A program made the position numbers and the translations under genes. Source: Letharia columbiana (taxonomy: Eukaryota; Ascomycota; Lecanoromycetes; Lecanorales; Parmeliaceae). Taken from it: a stretch of DNA of 64,000 bases. Where the stretch lies: NCBI RefSeq assembly GCF_014066305.1, contig NW_023501053.1, positions 142,501 to 206,500 of the forward strand. Direction: 5' to 3'. Positions 22,582 to 31,742 of the stretch are shown here, piece after piece. The notes under the pieces were generated by a model. The model was given only the letters and a program-made list of their open reading frames with translations, did not search any database and had not been told where the DNA came from. Positions within the stretch are counted from its first letter, which is position 1. Each line of letters starts with the position of its first letter.

Positions 22582-24241
22582 TGGAGATGTTGGTATGTAT
22601 CATGAGTGCGTTGGAGAAGGGCTGAAAGGTAAGGAGGCTCGTTTGCGAGACGGAGAGAAAGGTGAGTGGCGCACTTTGAGTCGTGGTTGTACATGCGAGA
22701 GACATGCTGAGAATGACATAAGCAGCAAATAGAAGCAATCACGGCTGTGATTTTCCACCTTGCGTTCTTTGGTTTTTGGGAAGGCTGTTTGCTACGTAGC
22801 CTCTACCGAGAGGTCAAGGGTGCTCTAACGAATATGATTACTGCGAGGATGTACATCAGCACCTGAACATGCTGAGGATGTCGATCCGGATACTTTTTAG
22901 TCGTCCCACATTTGAAAAAAATATAGAAAAGTGTTGGTTGGCCGTAAGAACGCGACCTGAACGCTTCGAACTTGTATGAAACCGTAAGAGCCGGTATCCT
23001 CTTAGAGCTTTAGCTTCCAGACTTTCTCCATGCAGACCATAAGGCGATGGTTGTGTACGTTCTTGGCGTCAATCAGCGAAGAGCGTTGTGCCATGTGACA
23101 CCGAGGCTGGGAAAGGTGAAATGTATAAGTCTCTCTCACTTCACGGATGACGAAGTCAAGGGAAACAAACGGTCACGTGAATGGAACGAGCGTTTCCCTT
23201 GATCTCGGTAACGGAACTTTTGAAGCTGCGCTTCACTTCCTTCACCCTCTCGACGACATGCTGCCGCAACGATTCAGGAAGAGTGGATTGTTCACATCGA
23301 AGCAGCAGGCAAAACACACACGACCATCAGATCGAGTAGAAGACTATCTCTTCAAGAACGTCGTTTGATAATATAAGTGCATAGCCACCTGTGCCATCAT
23401 CTCTCGTCCGTCCGACTCTATCTATCGATCACCAGAAGATGCAAAAGTCCGCTTCACCGCTTCCCGTAATGTCGAGCCTCGTCGGGCACGGTGACCATGC
23501 CTCCCGGAATGACCAATGCTAGCGATGGGGAGGAGCCAGGCGAGCTTTCCTTCAAGCAAGCCAGGACGCTCAAATGACCAGAATGTTTGAAGAATGTCAT
23601 CATCCTCTCTTCGACCCACGCTTGGACCCCTATGCTTGTTTGTTTCAACTGTGCGAGAGAATACAAGAGAGGAAAGAGCCAGAGACTAAGATGACAGCGT
23701 AACATACCATGCGAGGGTTGCGTGGCGCTCAACATCATTTGAGGATGCAAATCGAGGATGGTAGAAGTAAGCCGAGGTCTGAAGGGAAAGATTCAGGTTT
23801 GCCAAAGGTGTAGAGTGTGAGCCCAGGACTGTTGAATACAAGGTCGTCAAATAGCCAACTGAGCTGCTGAGCTGCCATACAGCTGGAGGAAGCAGTTCAA
23901 GCCTTGGTGTGTAATTGCATAATATTTTGTGCAGGATTTGTGCCTCCAGTTCACGCCAAGCATTTGGGACACGAAGGTTGCATTCTGGGGAGGTCTACAT
24001 CTGAGAAATCATTGACTGTGATCATGATGCTATTCAATGAATGTGCCGCCTCTTTGACTGTCAATCAATCCATGCTGCAGCTTCAGAAGATTCCTGAGCT
24101 GTGCCTCGCCGTTGGATGCCGCCAGCAATGGGGCTCGACGTCACCATTCTTCCAAACGTCATTGGTGTCATGACCGGCTCCAAGGCCGTGCCAACGTCAT
24201 TTGCACTGTCCCTGTCAAAATATACTTGAACCGAGACTGCC
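22582..24241. other. Intergenic region, possible decayed gene near 23.4-23.9 kb (-)
   Basis: No intact gene is seen. On the minus strand at 23422-23880 two overlapping frames contain protein-like stretches (AYFYHPRFASSNDVERHA, then GVQAWVEERMMTFFKHSGH in one frame and REEDDDILQTFWSFERPG in another). I could not join these by any in-phase intron, so they may be the remains of a gene or chance. The rest shows nothing. Confidence 0.35.
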
Positions 24242-25371
24242 ATGCTTAAACATCTCACAGCATCATCTTCGATTCTAGCTCGAAACTTCTCTCCAAGAAC
24301 CTTTGCCAAACTACTACCAACCACCCTCACCGTGATCAGAACAATGTCTTCAGACAATCCCTCAGTCAGGTCAAATGAGGACCTCAAAGCCTCCAAGCTC
24401 TTCGATGTTTCCAACTTTTCTGCCGTAGTCACAGGCGGAGGAACCGGAATCGGTCTCATGATCACCCAAGCATTGGCCTCCAACGGCGCCAAAGTCTACA
24501 TTACAGGACGTCGCCAAGACGCCTTGAACAAGGTGGTGGAGCAATACAATACGGGACCTGGCAAGATCATTGCCCTTCCAGGCGACATATCCAGCAAAGA
24601 CGACGTCAAGCGTCTTGCAGAGGAGCTGGCGAGCAAGGAGTCCAAGGGAATCCATCTGCTTGTCAACAATGCTGGCATTGCAAGAGATGATAATACTCGA
24701 TTTTCCAAGGCCGGAACGCCAGATTGGACCTCTGCAAAAGCCATCTCGGAGCACTTTATGCAGAGCGAGCCCGAGCAGTGGGCAGAAACATTCCAAACAA
24801 ACATCATAGCGCAGTTCTTCACTACCATGGCTTTCTTGCCCCTGCTGGAAAAGGGCAGGAACGTTTCGCCTGGCTATACCTCCTCGGTTGTCAACGTGGC
24901 TTCCATATCCGGCGTCATGAAGGGGACAAGCAACGGGCAGTTCGCCTATGCTACATCGAAAGCTGGTACGTCATCCTGTCGAAAGTCCCGTGGCTCCTCC
25001 ATGCATGCTCACCCTTCATCTCAGGCTTCATCCACCTAACGCGAATGATGGCCACCACTTTCGCCGAAGCCAAAATCCGCGTCAATTGCATCGCGCCAGG
25101 CATCTTCCCCAGTGAGATGACAGCCGGTTCGTCAGGAGAAGACCAAAAATCCAAGCTCGACATGAGCATGTCCAATCCTGCGGGTCGTACAGGCCATGAC
25201 TCAGACATGGCTGCCTGCATCCTCTTCCTTGCAGGCCCTGGTGGTTTGTTCTTCAACTCCCAGGTTCTCTATCCTGATGGCGGTAAGCTGCTCCATTAGC
25301 GCCTAGTCTGCATTTGATGGATTTGCTGACCTGGGACAGGGAATATTCTCGTGCAGCCAGCTGCGACGTAG
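24242..25371 (+). CDS. Short-chain dehydrogenase/reductase (SDR)
   Basis: An NAD(P)-dependent oxidoreductase of the classical SDR fold; the substrate is unknown. Exons 24242-24965, 25025-25282 and 25340-25371 give 337 residues. Motifs are the cofactor loop TGGGTGIG (near residue 62), LVNNAG, the catalytic Ser in VVNVASISG and the YATSK active site. IAPGIFPSEMT follows, as expected after the active site, and the end LYPDGGNILVQPAAT is typical. The last splice was chosen because reading through would end at GGKLLH, while splicing gives the usual DGGN ending. The first 34 residues are Ser/Thr/Arg/Leu-rich with no acidic residue, like a mitochondrial presequence. A second ATG at codon 35 (24344, MSSDNPSV) would give a cytosolic form. 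Confidence 0.93.
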
Positions 25372-26030
25372 AAGAGACAACAGGAAATGAATTCTGTGAA
25401 AGGTCAGGGTAGCTTTGCTGAGCGTGCTGTACATGTATTCCGAAAAGCGCAAAAGTCAAGACTCATCTTTCATTTCTCATCCGTCTCGGCAGCCTGCTTG
25501 ATCGCTTGCCGTCACCTTCAAAAGCCATCTCATAGAGCTGTGGAAAGAATACATGTGCATGTGAAACCGCACGGACTTCGTTGTTCCCAGCAAGAAATCT
25601 CCTTTTCACCCACGCAAAGCTTTCCGAAACATCTCAGAGCACACTGCCCCCACACAAACTTCAGAACAAAAAAGTCTTACATATGTCCTCCCTCCTCAAA
25701 CATCTTCCAAACCCTCCCCCTTCCCATCTCTCCACCCACCTCCACACACGAAACAAGGAACCCCCCCCTTCCCACCAACCCACCCAAAACGGCATTCCAA
25801 CCGCCCACCAGCATCCCGTCCACTCCACCAGCATGCCCTCCCGAGCCTCTATCTACATCACCAACACCCCGAACCCCCCCTCCTCCCCACCGCACTCCTC
25901 CTCCACGAACGCCGACCAACCGCCCAGATCCCTTCCCTCCTCCTCCTCCCACCAGCGACGACAACAACGACAACAACAACGACAACAACCCAGCAACACC
26001 AACCCGGCACGACAACCCCACCCACCTCGC

Positions 26031-26077
26031 TCGTCTTCATCTTCTTCTTCTTCTTCTTCATCTTCATCATCTTCTTC

Positions 26078-26117
<40 letters not shown>

Positions 26118-26118
26118 G
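26031..26118. repeat. (TCT/TCA)n trinucleotide tract
   Basis: About 29 consecutive trinucleotides of TCT or TCA. They encode polyserine on the plus strand in one frame and Asp/Glu or Met/Lys runs on the complement. The length suggests a highly mutable microsatellite. Confidence 0.95.
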
Positions 26119-26144
26119 ATCTCGTACGTGCCTCGAACACCCCC

Positions 26145-26208
26145 CCATCCATCCCCATCCCCATCCCCATCCCCATCCCCATCCCCATCCCCATCCCCAT
26201 CCCCATCC
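26145..26208. repeat. (CCCCAT)n hexanucleotide repeat
   Basis: About ten copies of CCCCAT in tandem, encoding Pro-Ile, His-Pro or Pro-Ser dipeptide repeats depending on frame. The unit is not the TTAGGG telomere repeat. GTGA repeats (about 26298-26320), a G run and GGA repeats (about 26478-26545) lie downstream. Confidence 0.95.
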
Positions 26209-27115
26209 ACCCCTACAACCCGCGGTCCAGCACGCGGATCCCGGATCACCGGAGGATGCGCCGCCCGTGCGATCGGATGATGATGATGATGATGGTGGAG
26301 TGAGTGAGTGAGTGAGTGAGTGGGGGGGGGGCGCGGAGGAATGGCCTTGGCGCCGCGGATCGGGTGCGTGGGTTGCGGTTGGCGGTGGCGGGTGTGGGGG
26401 GTTCGTTTGTGTTTTGGGGGTGGTGATGTTTCCGTGGGGGGTTAGGAGGGAGGGGGGGTAAATGAGTTGCTGAGGTTGTGGGGGGAGGAGGAGGGAGGAG
26501 GAGGAGGGAGGAGGAGGAGGAGAAGGAGAAGAAGAAGAAGAAGGACTGGGAGTTGAGGATGGGATTTGGGATCACGAGGGCGTGGGGGTTTTCTATGTGT
26601 GGAATGAATCACCGAACGGTAATGGATTCGAAATCTGCTCTTTCCTTTGACTTTGTTCTAATATCTAGCTATCATTCTATGATATGCCTGCCTCAGATGA
26701 CATTTTGTCATGTTCTCATTCTTACTCTCCGCGTGATCATAAACTGCCTCCTTTTAACATTCGAAAGAAAGAGAACAGGCGTTTTTCCCTTTTCACCCTC
26801 TCCTCGATCGTAAGATGCCTTCTAGAAATCAAAAAGAGAGAACAGGCACCTGGTAAAAAAGGAGACAAGGAAAAGCGTTCCTTGGTTTGCTGTCAGAAGC
26901 GCCATCAGCGCCATCAGTGCCATCGCCGTCGCTCTAGATTTTCACAACTCCCGCTTCCCATTTTGTATCTCGGCCGTAAATGCACGCTTTGAGACAACAC
27001 GGACGACATGAACAAGTTGGAAAGGACATGAACAACATAGACACCGTTACCTCAAGCGGAAAACATCAAGAAAACACCCACAATGCAGGTCCATGGGCCC
27101 ATGCCGATGACCACT

Positions 27116-29017
27116 TCATAGGGCCCAACTCCCCTTTCTTGCCCTGGCACCCCATCCGCCATCGGCCTCCTCCATTACACCCATCTGCGGTTGCTGTCTG
27201 CCCCACTCCCTCACATATCTTCTCAACGCGCACCACCTTTCACACCTTGTGTTTCCTTCCATGACGCCCCTCACGTCACTTCCTGTACCTTCGGGCGCCC
27301 CAACGTAGCCTTTCGCATTGACCCTGCCGTCGTCTTTGCGCAAATCCTCGATTGGGACCTTGGTAATCTTGCTGAGCTCCTCATCGTACTTTCGCGCGAG
27401 GGATGGGTACCCGAGAGAGAGGTAGTTGTAGACTTGGGTGACGAAAGTGTCATTGAGCTCTTGCTCCATGGAGAGTTCGCGGTGGAGGGTACTGTCGATC
27501 TTGTTATCTTCCAGGGAGCTAGGTGGGGAAGGAGGAAGCTGATGGCTGCCGTAGTCTCCGTTTGCTGAGAAGGGGTCGCCGCGCTCAAAGCTGGGCGTGA
27601 GGAGACCACTCCTGAGGGCTTGCGGGACAACCATTTTCGCTTGTGCGGCGGCTGCGTTGACACCCATCCAAAGACCATTGATCGAATCGTGCGGACTGGA
27701 TCCACCACCTGGGGTCCATAGACCAGTGTGTTGGCGCGTTTCCTGTCCTTTGTAGTTCTTCATGCCAGGATATTGGTTAACATCCATGCGGGTGACCTGT
27801 GGGGATAGGCATTTTGGAAACTTGAGGTTCTCGCCGCCCATAGGGGGACTTGCAGCACTCCGCATTGGCTTCATCTCATTGTCTTTCTGCCATCCCATGA
27901 TATCCTTTGGAGGGGCACCAGCGACTTCACCACCTTTGTGGACATTGCCTGCATCATGTATCGACTTCTTGACTGACCGCCGGCGACCGTACTCCGGTTG
28001 TTCTGTAGCCCATTGATCTCTCTTTTGCTGCTCCAGCTTGTCTTGATGTCGCCGCATTTCAGCCATATCCCATCCCGCGGCGGAGTCTCTATGTTTGCGG
28101 CCTGCAGGGTTCCGGCCGTCCTCATCTCCCGTGCCGTTCAAACCAAGATTACCGACTCCAGCTTCGACATCCAAATCTTCAGAGTCCCGGTCGATGGCAT
28201 AATGATCTACGGGCTCATGCAGGTTTTCGTTGGGGTACGCGGCCATTGCCTGTTCCCTCAATTGCTTCTCTGCGGCGTTGGCGGCTAGAGACAGCAGGTA
28301 TCCAGCGTATTGATCATGCTGGCTCTCACGTCGAGCTACTTCCTTTTTCTTCCTTTTCTTTTTCCGCCTGCTTGTTTGTGTTTCGTCGGAGTCGGCAGAG
28401 GGAGAAGTGGATAGGGAGGGTAGGCTCGAGTCATTGGACTCCTCGCTTTCGGTTTGGGACTTGATGACTGGCAGGTCTGGTACGCGGAAGGAGTGTCTTC
28501 GTTCTTGTTTCTTGGCTAAGTTGGCGGATGAGAAGTTGGATTCGGGGAGCTGCGGGATGTGATCGGAGCTGACAATGGGGGAATTGGCTGGAGGGACTGG
28601 GAGAGCGCTGGGCCTCATATGTCTGGGCAGATGACCCCGGTGGCCGGGGGCGGCATCAGTCTCATCTGTCGGCGTCACAGCGGGGCTCGTGTCGGTATTC
28701 CTCCGGGAGCGGCGTTGGGTGTCAATGATCTGAGGAGCGAACCTCCGGGGCTTTGAGGAATGCGAGGTGGATTCAATTGGGTGTGGGAGTGGACGTTTAC
28801 CTGACGTCAGTGGATCGGGACAATGGTCATGCGATGTGTTGTCCATGCTTGAATTACGAGAATGCTTGATATTCGTCTCTACCGGTTGAGGTAAAGCTCG
28901 AGGTGCTCTGGTTCCACTTGCACCCATATCCGCCGAATGAGTATTTGTCCGTCTCGTACTTTCCTCTATCGGTTGGGGGAGAGGATTTGGAGGCTTTGGA
29001 GGGGACGGGGGAAGCAT
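27116..29017 (-). CDS. Conserved-looking fungal protein of unknown function (633 aa)
   Basis: The frame is open to 29059, but its first ATG is at 29017 (MLPPSPPKPPNPLPQP). The N-terminal half is Pro/Ser/Arg-rich and disordered, with repeated LPxPIE motifs (LPQPIEES, LPQPVETN, LPHPIEST). A basic cluster SRRKKKRKKKEVARRES sits near residue 220 and could be a nuclear localisation signal, followed by DQYAGYLLSLAANAAEKQLREQ. The best-conserved-looking part is near the C-terminus: LPPSPPSSLEDNKIDST, HRELSMEQELNDTFVTQV and YNYLSLGYPSLARKYDEEL, a helical segment. No enzyme domain is recognised. An upstream exon is possible, because an ATCAACAG acceptor-like site precedes the ATG. Confidence 0.78.
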   Translation of the reverse strand: MLPPSPPKPPNPLPQPIEESTRRTNTHSADMGASGTRAPRALPQPVETNIKHSRNSSMDNTSHDHCPDPLTSGKRPLPHPIESTSHSSKPRRFAPQIIDTQRRSRRNTDTSPAVTPTDETDAAPGHRGHLPRHMRPSALPVPPANSPIVSSDHIPQLPESNFSSANLAKKQERRHSFRVPDLPVIKSQTESEESNDSSLPSLSTSPSADSDETQTSRRKKKRKKKEVARRESQHDQYAGYLLSLAANAAEKQLREQAMAAYPNENLHEPVDHYAIDRDSEDLDVEAGVGNLGLNGTGDEDGRNPAGRKHRDSAAGWDMAEMRRHQDKLEQQKRDQWATEQPEYGRRRSVKKSIHDAGNVHKGGEVAGAPPKDIMGWQKDNEMKPMRSAASPPMGGENLKFPKCLSPQVTRMDVNQYPGMKNYKGQETRQHTGLWTPGGGSSPHDSINGLWMGVNAAAAQAKMVVPQALRSGLLTPSFERGDPFSANGDYGSHQLPPSPPSSLEDNKIDSTLHRELSMEQELNDTFVTQVYNYLSLGYPSLARKYDEELSKITKVPIEDLRKDDGRVNAKGYVGAPEGTGSDVRGVMEGNTRCERWCALRRYVREWGRQQPQMGVMEEADGGWGARARKGSWAL

Positions 29018-29954
29018 GATTGTACTTCTGATGACGCTGTCTGTTGATGATGATGACAAGTAAATAGAATGGAAGGAAGGAAGGGAGTCATGGCAGGACA
29101 GGAATAAGAGGAATAAAGTTCAATAATAAATTGGGATAATGGATAAAGTACCTTGGATGATGGGAAACATGGCAGCATAAGGTAGCTTTTTAGTTTGGCA
29201 TAGCGCTATCGACAACGGAGTAGGGAGACTGTGGATGGGTTATGGACGCTTGATGAGATGATGAGCATTGCTGCTGCAATATCGATTAATTCATTGGTTG
29301 CCATTTTATTACATGCGACTGCAGACCCAACTCAATTCAATTCGTCTGAATTCGAACCTACCCCCCACCCCCCAAAACTCCCCCCCCCCTCAAAAGTCAA
29401 TTTAATTGGAAATCTATTCATCAATTTATTCAATCATTTCTTTACCCAAATCGGATTTTCAATCATGACCAAGCCTAGACGTCTAGAGCCTAGGTACCTT
29501 AGAGCCTAGAGCCTTAGGGCCATTGACACTTGGTGGGGGGAAAGAAAAGGATCCCTCAACGCCTTCCAGGGGCCCTCGAATCCTGAACCTCCATTACCGT
29601 TCGCATGCATGTTCTATTCTTCAAAGTATGACAATGGTGCTACGAGTACAGAAAAAAAAGGAAAAAAAAAGGCAATCGAGGTTGGGAATATCATCGGAGA
29701 ATTGGATTGCATCTTTCAATGTTGCCACACTTCCATTTATCTTCGGCGACAAGCACTCAGGTCAAGCTTGCAATAAGCGGTGTAGATGAGTACTACGAGT
29801 ACAGTAAATACCGAAGATATATGATTGGACCCGCTGAACAAAAAAGATTCGTTGCTTCGTCCGATGAACCTGTCGTTTGGGGCAAACAAACAAACGAAGA
29901 GAAAAGAAAAGAAAGCCTCGGCCACCATGGAAGAAAATGTTGGAGATGGTATCG
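29018..29954. other. Intergenic region
   Basis: No gene is supported. Homopolymeric C and A runs occur near 29380 and 29650-29670, and a cluster of CCTAG/CTAGA-type words lies near 29470-29520 (TAGACGTCTAGAGCCTAGG and similar). It probably serves as promoter of the 633-aa gene and 3' UTR of the C2H2 gene, both on the minus strand. Confidence 0.4.
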
Positions 29955-31742
29955 CTAAACATCTTCTTCCTCGCCTTCCGCATCCTCTTCACCCTCACTC
30001 GTCATCACCATGCTCTTGTTTCTCTTCTTCTTGCCCTCAGTGTTGTTGACCTTATATCCCGTGTGCGCCTGCCATTCCATAAAACGTTGCTGCATCATCC
30101 AATCTCTTAGCTCTTCATCCTCTATCTCCTTTTCCTTGTTCATGTCATTCTTCTCAAGATGCTTGCCTACGTGTTCGAGCCGGTCGGTCCAGCTGCCGGC
30201 GCCGTCGAAGACCTTATCCGGGCAGTAAGGACACCTGCTCCGCGGTGGGGGTCTCCTCAGCTGTCGGTGGCAGCGGTCCTGAGTCCCGGAAATGCTGCCT
30301 TCGAAAGCCGCGTTCTCAGCATGTGAAGCGGGGGCAAGAGGCGCATGCATGCGCTTCACGTGTTGTGTGAAAAGGTCTTTGCGGTCGAAGTCATGATACT
30401 GCAACTCGTTGGCGTTGGCCTTCTTCCCAAGCGACGGCGAGACGGCGGACGAGGGCGTGCAGTTTTTGTGCTTCTCTGGACCGGCGGCGCCGTTTGCGGT
30501 GGTGATGGGGGATGCGCAGGTACCGAGGTCACATCTCCACGTCTCGAGGTGAAGATGCTGGACGTTGATGTGCCGCTTCCATTCGTTCTTGCTGCCGACA
30601 GTGGCGTTGCAGCCGTACCGTTGGAAGGTGCAGATGAAGGGGCGAGTGTGCGTGGACAAGACGTGCTTCTTGAGCGTGGAATCGGACGGGAACAGTAATG
30701 GACATTGAGTGCAAGGCGTGTGGTTCCGGGTGGATGTGGGAGACGGAACTTGGGTTTTGGCAGTTTTCTTCGCGACCTTGTTGGGGATTTGGGCGGGAAA
30801 AACCGGGCCCTTGGACCTTTGAGAGCGCTTGGATGCCAGTCCAGGCTTCCTAGCGGCGAAAGAACCTCGAGCAACACCACGTCCGTGAACGTGACCTGCG
30901 GTTGCGGGAATGTATTCGTCGTCGTCGTCATGTTCTGCGTCGTCGTCCATGCTTTCGTCATCCTCATCCTTGACTGAGGCTATGCTGGTGCACTTTTGAG
31001 CGGGTGCGCCCATGGGTTCGTCGTCTGGAACATAATCGATGGACTCTTGATCAGGTGTGCGTAACCCAATGTTCTCGAGATAGTACGTGTGGCCAGTCTT
31101 TTTACTGTGGAGTTCTGGCTTTGCGCAATTGTCCTCGCCACAACTGTCAGGATACTGCTGGAGTTCCTGAGGCGAAACACTATAGCCATTGAGGTAAGGT
31201 GATCCGCCGACGTGATCAAAACATATGCTGACTCCATGACTGTCTTCGTTCCACGGAGGCAGCTGATTGTTGTAAGTTCCATCTGCTTCGGACCGACTGT
31301 CACTGGTGTGGGGAGTCCATGAGTCACCTCCTGAACAGCTGGTGTCTTGCTCTGTTGATGTCCAGTGTTCGCCCAATGCGTTTCCTTTGGGTATCTCAAG
31401 TCCATGCGGTCGTTGATGTGGGTAATAGTTTCTTCCAAAATAATCCGCGTGGCTCATTCGCCAAGCGTGGGGTGCATCAATGATGCTGCAGTCTTCCGAA
31501 AATCTCATATAGGGCTGCATATCTCGAGCTCGGTAGATTGATTCTTCTCTAGATACGTCCATGGCTGGAAAACCTGCTTCCTGGTACATAGATGGAGACC
31601 ATTCGCTGTTTCTATGCTCGCCAGGGATCAATGTCCGCTCATGCTCTTCTTCTCGCGTTTCCATGTGTGGCACGCCAGGAAAAGGGCGAACAGCTCTCAT
31701 GGCGATGAAGTTCCAATTAGCAAGGTTGAAGTATTGACTCAT
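29955..31742 (-). CDS. C2H2 zinc-finger protein (595 aa), putative transcription regulator
   Basis: The frame is open to 31925, but the first ATG is at 31742 (MSQYFNLANWNFIAMRAV), so the preceding 61 codons are taken as leader. Residues 1-310 are disordered with an acidic patch (DEDDESMDDDAEHDDDDEY). A basic, Lys-rich segment precedes the fingers. Fingers run from about residue 370 to 540: CTQCPLLFPSDSTLKKHVLSTH, then FICTFQRYGCNATVGSKNEW with KRHINVQH and LETWRCD, then FDRKDLFTQHVKRMH, then CPYCPDKVFDGAGSWTDRLE with HVGKH. The tail is acidic (EGEEDAEGEEEDV). The motif SKNEWKRHxxxxHxxxExWxC is shared with the genes at 14134 and 19535. Likely nuclear; target unknown. MRAV, 14 codons later, is an alternative start. 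Confidence 0.86.
   Translation of the reverse strand: MSQYFNLANWNFIAMRAVRPFPGVPHMETREEEHERTLIPGEHRNSEWSPSMYQEAGFPAMDVSREESIYRARDMQPYMRFSEDCSIIDAPHAWRMSHADYFGRNYYPHQRPHGLEIPKGNALGEHWTSTEQDTSCSGGDSWTPHTSDSRSEADGTYNNQLPPWNEDSHGVSICFDHVGGSPYLNGYSVSPQELQQYPDSCGEDNCAKPELHSKKTGHTYYLENIGLRTPDQESIDYVPDDEPMGAPAQKCTSIASVKDEDDESMDDDAEHDDDDEYIPATAGHVHGRGVARGSFAARKPGLASKRSQRSKGPVFPAQIPNKVAKKTAKTQVPSPTSTRNHTPCTQCPLLFPSDSTLKKHVLSTHTRPFICTFQRYGCNATVGSKNEWKRHINVQHLHLETWRCDLGTCASPITTANGAAGPEKHKNCTPSSAVSPSLGKKANANELQYHDFDRKDLFTQHVKRMHAPLAPASHAENAAFEGSISGTQDRCHRQLRRPPPRSRCPYCPDKVFDGAGSWTDRLEHVGKHLEKNDMNKEKEIEDEELRDWMMQQRFMEWQAHTGYKVNNTEGKKKRNKSMVMTSEGEEDAEGEEEDV

Larger units (their letters stand above)
25372..27115. 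other. Microsatellite-dense region with a doubtful Ser-rich ORF
   Basis: This region is full of simple repeats. On the plus strand a frame from ATG 25682 (MSSLLKHLPNPPPSHL, with SRASIYITNTPNPPSS later) runs through polyserine into the hexamer repeat. The start looks protein-like, and a GTACGT donor near 26123 could begin an intron. Fragments further on (SPEDAPPVRSDDDDDDGG in another frame) hint at a later exon. I could not fix a complete model. It may be a fast-evolving gene or only repeats. Nothing is supported at 26600-27100. Confidence 0.35.

Noticed and set aside
26145..26208. CCCCAT repeat as an internal telomere remnant
   Set aside because: The unit is not TTAGGG or a simple variant of it, and it sits in a mixed microsatellite cluster rather than at an end.
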